Assembly (NCBI GenBank): GCA_041689935.1
Contig: JBDNFI010000017.1
Location: forward strand, 1 to 64,000
DNA length: 64,000 nt
Reading direction: 5' to 3'
Source of the DNA: CAXBDP01 sp041689935
GTDB lineage: Bacteria > Bacteroidota > Bacteroidia > Cytophagales > Cyclobacteriaceae
Shown here: one piece after another, positions 8,566 to 16,801 of the stretch
How positions within the stretch are numbered: position 1 is the first letter of the stretch
How the letters are laid out: every line of letters starts with the position of its first letter
Made by a program: the position numbers and the translations under genes
The notes under the pieces: generated by a model
What the model saw: the letters and a program-made list of their open reading frames with translations, nothing else
What the model was told of the DNA's origin: nothing
Database searches by the model: none

Positions 8566-9084
8566 CTATTTGGAGCCTTTTTCACTCTGCATAATTTCCA
8601 AAAAATCGGGTATAGACTGATTCTTCGCATCATACTCATGATGCGCCATTTCATAAAATTCTCTTCTTGCACTCCATATTGTATTTAGCGCATCCAGAAC
8701 GTTCTTTCCCTTTAACAATGGTCTTGACCCTATCTTTCTTTTGAGTCGCTTGGCTAAGGATGGAATATCTGTATATACATGAATAACCTCGCCCGAGTCC
8801 ATCATTAATTGTAAATTATTGTAAAAACATGGAGTACCTCCTCCTGTGGCTAATACAAATGACTTTTGTTCATTTTGAATAAATTGAGTAAGTTTTTTCT
8901 TCTCTAATTCACGGAAGTGAGGTTCGCCGAAAGAACCAAAAATTTGAGAAGCAGTCTTGCCTTCCTCCCGCTCTATCTCATAATCTAAGTCGAAAAACAC
9001 GCACTCTAAATGTTGAGCCAACTGCATCCCAAAAGTGGTTTTTCCTGTACCGGGCATTCCGATTAAGAAAATCTTATCGCGCAT
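8566..9084 (-). CDS. aroK: shikimate kinase
   Basis: Phosphorylates shikimate at the 3-hydroxyl in the aromatic amino acid pathway. I place the start at ATG 9084 (MRDKIFLIGMPG) rather than at an upstream codon at 9117, because this puts the Walker A motif GMPGTGKTT at the family's usual position near residue 10. It also leaves a neat 11-base overlap (ATGCGCGATAA) with the DoxX gene stop. Visible motifs are the shikimate-binding Asp (FFDLDYEIE), the Arg in HFRELE, the glycine-rich ATGGGTPCF and the lid Arg in SRPLLKG. It is the last gene of the leftward DUF1599-DoxX-aroK operon. Confidence 0.95.
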   Translation of the reverse strand: MRDKIFLIGMPGTGKTTFGMQLAQHLECVFFDLDYEIEREEGKTASQIFGSFGEPHFRELEKKKLTQFIQNEQKSFVLATGGGTPCFYNNLQLMMDSGEVIHVYTDIPSLAKRLKRKIGSRPLLKGKNVLDALNTIWSARREFYEMAHHEYDAKNQSIPDFLEIMQSEKGSK

Positions 9085-10171
9085 AAAGCTCTCTAATTTC
9101 TTCCGCAGAAGGCACATCGTTGTAGTGATACTTTGCTTTCACCTCACCATTCTTCAGAAAAATAAGGCCTGGATTGGAGCGGATCATGGTTTTCAGTACT
9201 GTAGCGTCGCCATAATAATAAGGAATAGCTAATTGAACTTCATGCCTAAAATTTTCAAACATTTGTCGCTCACTTGAAGTGATTGCTATTACTTCAATAT
9301 CAGAGGCTTTTAAGCCCTCAATCGAAATATTAATGGTTCGAAAACTACGTAAGTTTACCTTTTCAGTGTCTGTTATCATCACAATCATTTTATTTCCCTC
9401 CAACGTATACTGCGTCCAATCACCCTCATCATTCCAAATATTGTATTCGGTAATTTTTGGTTGTGCTTCAGGGTTTTTCAATACCATTTCCTTAAACTCC
9501 AAAGACTCATCTGATGGGTACTCATCAAAAACCATTTCTTCACCATTCTTAGACATAATGTACTGGTACTGCAATTCTGCAGAAGGCAGCATGTTGGTAG
9601 GAATATGCGTACCAACCTTGAAAGCTCTGAAATCAATAAATGGTAAATGTGCAATAGCATAATAAGCGATAGCTAAATTAAGCAGGGTCGTCAAAATGAT
9701 TGCCAAATGGCGGGTGGCTTGATTTTCTGGCTTTACAGCTCTATGTCTGGCAAAAAATAGCCAGGAAATAGTAAAGAGTAATATTAAGTCCTTGTAGAAC
9801 GATTCCCAAGGAGTGAGTTTAATGGCATCGCCAAAACAACCACAGTCTGTAACCTTATTGAAATAGGCAGAATAAAATGTGAGGAAAGTGAAAAACAAAA
9901 TCATTCCCAACAGTACGCTTGTTGTGAGCTTTGGTCTATACCTTATCAGTAAAGCCAATCCTAATACTACTTCGACCACACATAAAAATACGGCTAGATA
10001 TAAGGAGTATGGCACAAAGGATCTGAAAAAAGGAGCTATATCAAGTGAAAATACTTCGAAATATTCTGACAACTTAATGGATGTCCCTACAGGATCATTT
10101 ACTTTGATCAAGCCTGAAAAAATAAATAATAAGCCCGTAAACCATCTAAAAAACTCTGTTATCATACTCAT
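9074..10171 (-). CDS. DoxX/MauE-like membrane protein with C-terminal thioredoxin-like region (BT_3928 family)
   Basis: The first 150 residues carry four hydrophobic helices typical of DoxX/MauE proteins, including FSGLIKVNDP and the Cys pair NKVTDCGCFGDA. Another helix lies near residue 160. From about residue 200 a soluble domain ends in PGLIFLKNGEVKAKYHYND, which resembles the last strand pair of a thioredoxin-like fold, but the usual CxxC is absent. In Bacteroidetes this architecture is known as the BT_3928 family. A role in quinone or thiol redox is suggested by MauE/DoxX relatives but unproven. Its ATG overlaps the DUF1599 stop by 4 bases (ATGA), and its stop overlaps aroK. Confidence 0.85.
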   Translation of the reverse strand: MSMITEFFRWFTGLLFIFSGLIKVNDPVGTSIKLSEYFEVFSLDIAPFFRSFVPYSLYLAVFLCVVEVVLGLALLIRYRPKLTTSVLLGMILFFTFLTFYSAYFNKVTDCGCFGDAIKLTPWESFYKDLILLFTISWLFFARHRAVKPENQATRHLAIILTTLLNLAIAYYAIAHLPFIDFRAFKVGTHIPTNMLPSAELQYQYIMSKNGEEMVFDEYPSDESLEFKEMVLKNPEAQPKITEYNIWNDEGDWTQYTLEGNKMIVMITDTEKVNLRSFRTINISIEGLKASDIEVIAITSSERQMFENFRHEVQLAIPYYYGDATVLKTMIRSNPGLIFLKNGEVKAKYHYNDVPSAEEIRELYAR

Positions 10172-10728
10172 AGTTTACTGCTTTTATCAAGGATTAATGA
10201 AAACACAGCATAATTTATCATGTCTTGATAATTTGCTTTGATGCCTTCAGAGACGATTGTTTTCCCTTTATTATTTTCAATTTGCTTTACTCTTAGAAGC
10301 TTCATAAGGATAATATCAGTGATAGAACTTACGCGCATTTCTCGCCAGGCCTCGCCATAATCATGGTTTTTTTTCGATAGTAATGATATATTCTCGTCCA
10401 CAACGGCATCATAAAGTGGCCCAAGTTCTTCAAATGGAATTTCCATTCTTTGGTCGTTTAGTAATTGAATTTGTATAATGGCCATAACCGAATAATTTAT
10501 AATGCCGATAAATTCTAATTTCGGGTCATCATCCACCAATTGCATTCCTTTGTCTTGAATAGACCGTAATCGCTGCGCTTTGATATAAATCTGGTCAGTA
10601 ATTGACGGCAATCGCAATATCCGCCATGAAGTGCCGTAATCTCTCGTCTTCTTTTCAAAAAGTTCTTTACAGGCCTTAATAACTTCTTTATATTCGCCAA
10701 TCGTTTGGCTTTTGGTTAGGTCTTGCAT
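10168..10728 (-). CDS. DUF1599 protein, internally duplicated
   Basis: A 186-residue cytoplasmic protein of the DUF1599 family. The family motif appears twice: KKTRDYGTSWRILRLPSITD at about residues 27-46 and KKNHDYGEAWREMRVSSITD at about residues 121-140, each followed by a Lys/Arg-Leu-Arg helix (KAQRLRSI, KLLRVKQI). The duplication suggests an internal pseudo-dimer. The family has been linked to nucleotide metabolism or modification by bioinformatics, and I treat that as weak. It is the first gene of a leftward operon and starts only 25 bases from divergent folP. Confidence 0.88.
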   Translation of the reverse strand: MQDLTKSQTIGEYKEVIKACKELFEKKTRDYGTSWRILRLPSITDQIYIKAQRLRSIQDKGMQLVDDDPKLEFIGIINYSVMAIIQIQLLNDQRMEIPFEELGPLYDAVVDENISLLSKKNHDYGEAWREMRVSSITDIILMKLLRVKQIENNKGKTIVSEGIKANYQDMINYAVFSLILDKSSKL

Positions 10729-10753
10729 TCAAAATCTTTTTTTTTAAAATAAG

Positions 10754-11614
10754 GTGCTTCAAGGAAAAGAAACTATTTTCTCTTCAAAATCTACACTCAA
10801 CCTCAATGGTCGCTTGTTTGATATCCAGCAGACTAAGGTAATGGGTATTTTGAATATCACCACAGATTCATTTTTTGATGGCGGCAAATATCTAACTGAA
10901 CTGCAAATTATCAAAAGAGTTGAAGAAATGACTCGGGAGGGTGTAGATATTATTGATATAGGCGCCCAATCTACAAGGCCTGGAGCAGATGAAATTCCTC
11001 TTTCGAAGGAAATAAGTCAAATTGAAATGGTAACTTCCCTAATAATCAAGGAATTTCCAGAGCTAATCGTATCAATAGATACTTACCGAGCAGATGTGGC
11101 CAAGGCAGGTTTTGATAATGGGGCATTAATGATAAATGATATCAGTGGAGGCACATTAGATGCTCAGATGATGCCCGTAGTGGCTGCTATGAATATTCCG
11201 TATATTCTCATGCATATTAAGGGCAACCCGAAGACCATGCAAAGTCTTACACATTATGACAATTTTATTCCGGAAGTCATTTTACACTTGCAGGAACGAT
11301 TATATTTGGCAAAAGAGTTAGGAATAAAGGAGATAATAATTGATCCTGGGTATGGCTTTGCGAAATCTTTAGATCAAAATTTTAATTTACTTAAGAAATT
11401 AAGTTATATTAATATTTTAGATTGCCCCATCTTGGTGGGAGTGTCAAGAAAATCCATGACTTGGAAATTTTTAGAAGTGAGCCCTGACGACGCTCTGAAT
11501 GGAACAACCGTTTTAAACACAATAGCCATTATGAATGGAGCAAAAATAATTAGGGTTCACGATGTGAAAGAAGCAAAGCAGACAATTAAATTAGTAGAAA
11601 AAATAATACATTGA
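10754..11614 (+). CDS. folP: dihydropteroate synthase
   Basis: Condenses p-aminobenzoate with 6-hydroxymethyl-dihydropterin pyrophosphate in folate synthesis; it is the target of sulfonamides. It has 286 residues from a GTG start. No ATG is available before the conserved core, and AAGG overlaps the start as a weak ribosome site. The TIM-barrel motifs are complete: MGILNITTDSFFDGG (pterin/Mg loop), DIGAQSTRPGA, SIDTYRADVA, NDISGG, LMHIKGNP, DPGYGFAKS, GVSRKS and RVHDV. Its stop overlaps the TTG start of dacA, and the folP-dacA pair recurs in Bacteroidetes. Confidence 0.96.
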   Translation: MLQGKETIFSSKSTLNLNGRLFDIQQTKVMGILNITTDSFFDGGKYLTELQIIKRVEEMTREGVDIIDIGAQSTRPGADEIPLSKEISQIEMVTSLIIKEFPELIVSIDTYRADVAKAGFDNGALMINDISGGTLDAQMMPVVAAMNIPYILMHIKGNPKTMQSLTHYDNFIPEVILHLQERLYLAKELGIKEIIIDPGYGFAKSLDQNFNLLKKLSYINILDCPILVGVSRKSMTWKFLEVSPDDALNGTTVLNTIAIMNGAKIIRVHDVKEAKQTIKLVEKIIH

Positions 11615-12501
11615 TATACGTTTTCAAAATAGGCTTTCTCGACATTCGGTGGATTGACCTGCTAGATATCTTAGCGGTGGGATTCCTTATATTTCAACTT
11701 TACAAGCTACTGAAGGGCAGTGTTGCTTTAAGAGTATTCCTTGGCTTACTCTCCCTCTACTTGATTTATTTGGTGGTTCGAGCTGCTCAAATGGAGCTCC
11801 TTTCAAGTATCCTTGGGCAATTTATGAGTGTAGGCGTACTGGCTGCTATCATTCTGTTCCAACAAGAAATCAGGAAATTTTTGCTAATTATAGGTAAGAC
11901 CACCGCTCTAAATAGGGAGAATATATTTGCAAACATTTTCGGGAAAAGGAATAATGCGGGGGCAACCAATATCACTCCGATTATTGAAGCTTCTAAAATT
12001 ATGGCAGGTAGTAATACAGGTGCATTGATTGTTTTTTCAAAAAGCTCAGAATTGAAATTCTATCAAGAGTCAGGCGATATAATGGATGCGGAAATTTCCA
12101 AAAGACTATTGTTGGCAATATTCAATAAATACAGCCCTTTGCACGATGGCGCAGTAGTGATCTACGAGAACAGAATCAAAGCGGCAAGATGTATTCTACC
12201 AGTCACTGAGCGGGAAAATCTCCCTGCGCAGCTAGGGCTGAGACATCGCGCCGCCATAGGAATGACCGAATCTACCGATACCTTAGTTTTGATTGTGTCG
12301 GAAGAAACAGGTCAAATAAGTACCTCTCGAAATGGTGTCATCTATTCCAATTTATCTCCTCAAGAAGCGAGGCAACGAATTCATAGATACTTATTCGAAG
12401 ATGAGTTTGATGAGGGAAGCAGCCCCTCTACCGATGTGAAATCAGATAAAGATAAAGGCAAAAAAATAGCGGCTCTGGGAGAACCAGAATCCGCTAATTA
12501 A
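11611..12501 (+). CDS. dacA: diadenylate cyclase, CdaA/DacA type
   Basis: Makes cyclic di-AMP from two ATP at the membrane. At 296 residues it has three N-terminal hydrophobic segments (about residues 15-95) followed by a DisA_N/DAC domain. Catalytic motifs are LHDGAVVI (DGA) and LRHRAAIGM (RHR). A low-complexity charged tail follows from about residue 270. The start must be TTG 11611, which overlaps the folP stop as TTGA; no ATG precedes the first helix. Translation is therefore probably coupled to folP. It is convergent with kbl, 17 bases away. Confidence 0.95.
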   Translation: MIYVFKIGFLDIRWIDLLDILAVGFLIFQLYKLLKGSVALRVFLGLLSLYLIYLVVRAAQMELLSSILGQFMSVGVLAAIILFQQEIRKFLLIIGKTTALNRENIFANIFGKRNNAGATNITPIIEASKIMAGSNTGALIVFSKSSELKFYQESGDIMDAEISKRLLLAIFNKYSPLHDGAVVIYENRIKAARCILPVTERENLPAQLGLRHRAAIGMTESTDTLVLIVSEETGQISTSRNGVIYSNLSPQEARQRIHRYLFEDEFDEGSSPSTDVKSDKDKGKKIAALGEPESAN

Positions 12502-12518
12502 TCTTTATCGATTGTAGG

Positions 12519-13715
12519 CTATTTCAATGCCTTGAGTTCCTTACCCACTTCTATAAAAGCATGTATCGCTTTATCCAAATGCTCCCTTGAATGAATAGCT
12601 GAAATCTGCACACGTATTCTAGCCTGCCCTTTTGGCACCACTGGATAGTAGAAACCAACAACATAAATACCTTTCGCTAATAGCTTCTCTGCAAATTGCT
12701 GAGCCAAAGGAGCCTCATATAACATTATTGGCACGATGGCATGCTCACCAGGCTTAATATCAAACCCAGCATCGGTCATTTTCTCTCTAAAGTATTTGGT
12801 GTTTTCCTCAAGCCTATCTCTCAATTCTGTCGTCTCGCTTAGTCTATCAAATACAGCAATAGATGCTCCCACAATGGACGGCGCAAGGGTATTGCTAAAT
12901 AAATAAGGTCTTGATCGCTGACGAAGAATTTCGACTATCTCCTTTTTGCCCGAAGTAAAGCCGCCAGAAGCTCCACCCAACGCTTTACCTAAGGTCCCAG
13001 TAATGATATCCACCCTATCCATCACATTTCTAAATTCATGAACTCCGCGACCAGTTTTACCCACAAAACCTGTCGAGTGGCATTCATCTGTCATGACCAA
13101 AGCATTATGCTTATCCGCTAGGTCACATATTTCATCTAATTTAGCAATCGTTCCGTCCATTGAGAATACGCCATCGGTTACGATTATTTTTTCCTTTGCT
13201 CCTGCCTCATTCGCTTCAATCAGTTTGCGCTCCAAATCGGCCATATCATTATGGTTGTATCGATAACGCATTGCTTTGCATAGTCTTACACCATCTATTA
13301 TACTAGCGTGATTTAAAGAATCAGAAATAATTGCATCCTCAGGTCCAAATAGCGGTTCGAAAACTCCACCATTTGCATCAAAAGCCGCTGCATACAAAAT
13401 GGTATCTTCCATTCCTAAAAACGTGGAAATCTTCTCTTCCAATTCTTTATGAATATCCTGCGTACCACAAATGAAGCGAACAGATGACATTCCAAAACCA
13501 TGCGTATCAATTGTATTCTTGGCCGCTTCTATTACTTTAGGATCCGAGGATAAGCCGAGATAGTTATTTGCACAAAAGTTTATAACCTCGCGACCCTCAA
13601 TGGTTTTGATATTAGCTCCCTGTGGAGTCGTTATTATTCTTTCTGATTTATAAAGACCTGCCTCTTTAATTTCTTGCAGCTCTTTATTCAATTTTTCTTT
13701 TAGTGTACTATACAT
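12519..13715 (-). CDS. kbl: glycine C-acetyltransferase (2-amino-3-ketobutyrate CoA ligase)
   Basis: A PLP enzyme that cleaves 2-amino-3-oxobutyrate with CoA to glycine and acetyl-CoA, the second step of threonine breakdown. Its 398 residues equal the usual length. The PLP lysine is Lys244 in TGTLGKALGGASGG; other signatures are NNYLGLSSDP, DSLNHASIIDG and TDECHSTG. It works with the threonine dehydrogenase encoded divergently at 14118, from which it is separated by a small gene and a GCGGGAGG word. Confidence 0.97.
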   Translation of the reverse strand: MYSTLKEKLNKELQEIKEAGLYKSERIITTPQGANIKTIEGREVINFCANNYLGLSSDPKVIEAAKNTIDTHGFGMSSVRFICGTQDIHKELEEKISTFLGMEDTILYAAAFDANGGVFEPLFGPEDAIISDSLNHASIIDGVRLCKAMRYRYNHNDMADLERKLIEANEAGAKEKIIVTDGVFSMDGTIAKLDEICDLADKHNALVMTDECHSTGFVGKTGRGVHEFRNVMDRVDIITGTLGKALGGASGGFTSGKKEIVEILRQRSRPYLFSNTLAPSIVGASIAVFDRLSETTELRDRLEENTKYFREKMTDAGFDIKPGEHAIVPIMLYEAPLAQQFAEKLLAKGIYVVGFYYPVVPKGQARIRVQISAIHSREHLDKAIHAFIEVGKELKALK

Positions 13716-13746
13716 GAGTTTATTAGTTTGTTTATAATGACAAAAA

Positions 13747-13754
13747 GCGGGAGG
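13747..13754 (+). repeat. intergenic copy of the GCGGGAGG word
   Basis: One of the copies outside any gene, between kbl and the small gene at 13809. It does not lie in a hairpin or at a ribosome-binding position for the leftward genes beside it. See the family entry. Confidence 0.9.
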
Positions 13755-13808
13755 ATATTCTACATATATTTATTGAATACGCCTCAAATGCTCAAATTCT
13801 TTTTACAT

Positions 13809-14006
13809 TCAATTCTCTTGGTTTTCTATCAATGGAAACGCTCGTCGAAGAGGATTGATTAAATAAAGTTTCTGATCTGTAAAACTTACCGGATTTAATT
13901 GCTCGTATTGCTGCTCCCATTCCTGCCAAAGCTGCGGTTTAGCTTTCTTCAACTTTGCCGAGTCAATCCTTTTGGTACGTAAGTAATCTTCAAAACTTGG
14001 ATACAT
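13809..14006 (-). CDS. small conserved-looking protein, 65 residues
   Basis: Starts at ATG 14006 (MYPSFEDYLRTKRIDSAK); an upstream TTG at 14012 is less likely. It is a hydrophilic, probably cytoplasmic protein rich in charged and aromatic residues, with W-x-E-W in the middle and FTDQKLYLINPLRRAFPL near the end. I believe short proteins of this pattern occur in other Bacteroidetes, but no function is known to me. It lies between kbl and tdh. Codon use resembles the neighbours, which favours a real gene. Confidence 0.62.
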   Translation of the reverse strand: MYPSFEDYLRTKRIDSAKLKKAKPQLWQEWEQQYEQLNPVSFTDQKLYLINPLRRAFPLIENQEN

Positions 14007-14075
14007 CCCCAAAAATAAAAAGAAGACTGCCCATAAGCTAATAGATATTTTAAACGATGGTTTGCTTAAGATTTG

Positions 14076-14083
14076 TAATTTTG
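14076..14083 (+). promoter_or_regulatory. candidate -7 element for tdh
   Basis: TAATTTTG matches TAnnTTTG, 34 bases before the tdh ATG. The nearest TTTG upstream (14061-14064) is too close to be a normal -33 box. Confidence 0.38.
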
Positions 14084-14117
14084 AGGACCCAAAACAAACA
14101 TTTTACCCAAAATTAAC

Positions 14118-15071
14118 ATGGAAAAAATTCTGGTAATTGGTGCCGGAGGTCAATTAGGCTCTGAACTTACGCTTGCACTTGCAAAGCTACATGGCTCTGC
14201 CAACGTAATAGCAACAGATATTAATGATACGTCTAGAAAAATATTTGCTGAGTTAACGTTCGAAACATTAGATGCAATGGACAAAGCCACCATTAGTGCA
14301 TTTATTGATAAGTACGAAATAACCCAAATTTACCTCTTGGCAGCTATCCTATCTGCTACAGGAGAGAAAAATCCACTTTGGGCTTGGGACTTAAACATGA
14401 AGTCGCTGCTAAATGTGTTGGAACTTGGCCGAGAAAAAAAATTAAATAAGATCTATTGGCCAAGCTCAATTGCTGTATTTGGCCCTAACACACCCATTGA
14501 AAATACACCTCAAAATTGCGTAATGGATCCTAGTACTGTGTATGGCATCAGCAAATTGGCTGGGGAGAGATGGTGTGAGTATTATTTTTTAAGATACGGG
14601 CTCGATGTAAGAAGTCTGCGCTATCCAGGGCTGATCGGGTACAAATCATTGCCCGGTGGAGGTACGACAGATTATGCTGTAGACATATTCCACAAAGCCA
14701 TTGAAGGCAAATCATTTGATTGCTTTTTGGATAAGGGTACTCTATTGCCCATGATGTACATGCCTGATGCGATTAAGGCTACTATCGATTTGATGGAAGC
14801 ACCGAGCGAAAATGTAAAAATACGCTCTAGCTACAACGTGGGAGCACTCAGCTTTGGCCCAGAAGATATTTTTGAAGAAATAAAAAAGCATTATCCTGAT
14901 TTCGACATCCACTACAATCCAGATTCCCGCCAAGCAATTGCTAATAGTTGGCCAAATAGCATTGACGATTCGACTGCTAGAGAAGATTGGAATTGGAAGC
15001 CAGAGTACAATCTTGCTACAATGGTAAAAGATATATTAGATAACCTCCCGCCTTTGATTGGGACCTTCTAA
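14118..15071 (+). CDS. tdh: L-threonine 3-dehydrogenase, SDR (epimerase-like) type
   Basis: Oxidises L-threonine to 2-amino-3-oxobutyrate with NAD+. The 317-residue protein belongs to the extended short-chain dehydrogenase family, not the zinc-dependent Tdh family. The NAD motif GAGGQLGSE starts at residue 8, and the catalytic pair is Tyr142/Lys146 in VYGISKLAGE, with PSS at 115-117 supplying the serine. The product is the substrate of kbl nearby, which strongly supports threonine dehydrogenase over a sugar epimerase. A GCGGGAGG word lies near its 3' end (15044-15051). Confidence 0.92.
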   Translation: MEKILVIGAGGQLGSELTLALAKLHGSANVIATDINDTSRKIFAELTFETLDAMDKATISAFIDKYEITQIYLLAAILSATGEKNPLWAWDLNMKSLLNVLELGREKKLNKIYWPSSIAVFGPNTPIENTPQNCVMDPSTVYGISKLAGERWCEYYFLRYGLDVRSLRYPGLIGYKSLPGGGTTDYAVDIFHKAIEGKSFDCFLDKGTLLPMMYMPDAIKATIDLMEAPSENVKIRSSYNVGALSFGPEDIFEEIKKHYPDFDIHYNPDSRQAIANSWPNSIDDSTAREDWNWKPEYNLATMVKDILDNLPPLIGTF

Positions 15072-15114
15072 AAACAAAAGAGGTTACCCATTTTGGGCAG
15101 CCTCTTTTGTTTTC
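15072..15114. terminator. bidirectional hairpin terminator between tdh and icd
   Basis: The inverted repeat at 15075-15091 and 15095-15111 forms a 17-bp stem with one mismatch and one G-T pair around a TTT loop, flanked by AAAA and TTTT. It separates two convergent genes. Confidence 0.85.
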
Positions 15115-15127
15115 CTTACAATCCTTT

Positions 15128-16576
15128 TTATTCTCCTTGGCCTAAAGAGTACCCGCGAACTCCGTTGAAGGTATAAAGATGCTCTACTTTGACGAAATCC
15201 AGGCCTGCATCTGTGATTCTCTCTAATAATTTTATCACTTGCTGATGCGTGCAGGTTTCAGTAGTAGCATTGAATCTACATCGCCAACTATCCGAGCAGA
15301 AGGTTTCTGATTTCCCGCCGGGATACACCTTTACTCCTCTATTATTAATCATATTGAGTGTAAGGCCTTCACCGCTTATCTTTCTCATTTTCTCACCCAG
15401 TACGTTTGGATTTCGATTGTCTGCTGTCCAATCTAAAAATACATCCACGCCCACAAGTTCCTTTTTTTCGAATGGCCTGTCTTTCAGCGCCTTCACGGCT
15501 TCTTTGGCGTGTGATTCGAATTTGGCAGGAACCATGGTATTTGGCATTTGTCCTAATCTTTCGATCACTGCGTCAGCAAATGAAGCTGTCGTCGCTCTTA
15601 CTTTGCTTAGATTCTCCTTGAAAATATCACTTGTATGCACTCCATCCTCAATGGTTTTCATCCATGCATTGCTCACTTTCTCAGCAATATCTGGCTGACC
15701 TATATGAACAAGCATCATGATAGCGGCATTGAGTAGGCCAGAAGGATTTGCAATACTTTTTCCAGCAATATCAGGTGCGGAGCCATGAATGGCTTCAAAC
15801 ATTGCCATATTATTTCCAATATTTGCGCTGCCACCAAGACCGACTGAGCCAGTAATTTGTGCGGCTATGTCGGAGATAATATCACCATAAAGATTTAGGG
15901 TCACAATCACATCGAACATTTCCGGGCGATCGGCAATCAGAGCAGATCCAATATCGATAATTATATGATTCGTCTCAATTTCTGGGTATTCTACGGCTAA
16001 TTCATTGAAAATTTGATGGAATAATCCATCAGATATTTTCATGATATTATCCTTACTCATACAAGTCACTTTCTTGCGGCCATATTTTCTGGCATATTCG
16101 AATGCATAGCGAATGATTTTTTCGCTACCAGGTCTTGAGACTAATTTTAAAGCTTCTGTCACTTCTTGCGTTTGGCGGTATTCAATACCTGCATAAAGAT
16201 CTTCTTCATTTTCACGCACAATTACCATATCAGTTTCTGGGTGATTGGTTTTCACAAAAGGATGAAAACTTCGACACGGCCTTACGTTGGCATAAAGGCC
16301 GAGTGTTTTGCGGGTGGTTACATTTAAGCTCTTAAAACCACCACCTTGCGGAGTAGTAATAGGTGCCTTCAAAAATACTTTGGTGCGGGAGAGCGATTCC
16401 CAAGAACTTTCTTCAATTCCGGATGTAATGCCTTTCAAATAAACCTTTTCGCCGATTTCGATAACTTCCGTTTCGATTCTAGCGCCCGCGGCATCAAGAA
16501 TTTTCAATGTGGCTGACATTATTTCGGGCCCTATACCATCGCCGTAGGCTACGGTAATTTTGGTTTTTGAAGACAT
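15128..16576 (-). CDS. icd: isocitrate dehydrogenase, Thermus-like long form
   Basis: Converts isocitrate to 2-oxoglutarate in the citric acid cycle. At 482 residues it has the isocitrate/isopropylmalate dehydrogenase core (about residues 5-335) plus a C-terminal extension of about 140 residues found in the Thermus-type enzymes. Signatures are GDGIGPEIM, the substrate-binding arginines around NVRPCRSF, VRENEEDLYAGIEY, and the metal-binding NLYGDIISDIAAQITGSVGLGGSANIG. The HGSAPDIAGK loop sits at the coenzyme site. Coenzyme choice (NADP is usual for this group) cannot be proven by eye. Confidence 0.93.
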   Translation of the reverse strand: MSSKTKITVAYGDGIGPEIMSATLKILDAAGARIETEVIEIGEKVYLKGITSGIEESSWESLSRTKVFLKAPITTPQGGGFKSLNVTTRKTLGLYANVRPCRSFHPFVKTNHPETDMVIVRENEEDLYAGIEYRQTQEVTEALKLVSRPGSEKIIRYAFEYARKYGRKKVTCMSKDNIMKISDGLFHQIFNELAVEYPEIETNHIIIDIGSALIADRPEMFDVIVTLNLYGDIISDIAAQITGSVGLGGSANIGNNMAMFEAIHGSAPDIAGKSIANPSGLLNAAIMMLVHIGQPDIAEKVSNAWMKTIEDGVHTSDIFKENLSKVRATTASFADAVIERLGQMPNTMVPAKFESHAKEAVKALKDRPFEKKELVGVDVFLDWTADNRNPNVLGEKMRKISGEGLTLNMINNRGVKVYPGGKSETFCSDSWRCRFNATTETCTHQQVIKLLERITDAGLDFVKVEHLYTFNGVRGYSLGQGE

Positions 16577-16626
16577 ATAAATTAGGTTTTATCGTTTAGA
16601 ATTATGGCGGGCTTGATAAGAAGCCA

Positions 16627-16634
16627 CAAAATTA
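16627..16634 (-). promoter_or_regulatory. candidate -7 element for icd
   Basis: The minus strand reads TAATTTTG, a full TAnnTTTG match, 50 bases before the icd ATG. No clear TTTG lies 17-23 bases further upstream. Confidence 0.38.
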
Positions 16635-16751
16635 ATCAATACGAATGATTAACCTAAATAACCTACGAAGAACAGTCTCGATTTAATCAAATCCCAAAAC
16701 CAAAAAATCTATCAAGAAGAATAATAGAGGTGCTTGCCAAGCAATTTTCTT

Positions 16752-16759
16752 TAACTTTG
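16752..16759 (+). promoter_or_regulatory. candidate -7 element for the enoyl-CoA hydratase gene
   Basis: TAACTTTG is a full TAnnTTTG match, 42 bases before the ATG. TTG at 16734-16736 lies 15 bases upstream, slightly short of the usual 17-23. Confidence 0.48.
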
Positions 16760-16801
16760 CATCGACTATTAAACATTTGACCAAATCTAATACACGAATC
16801 G

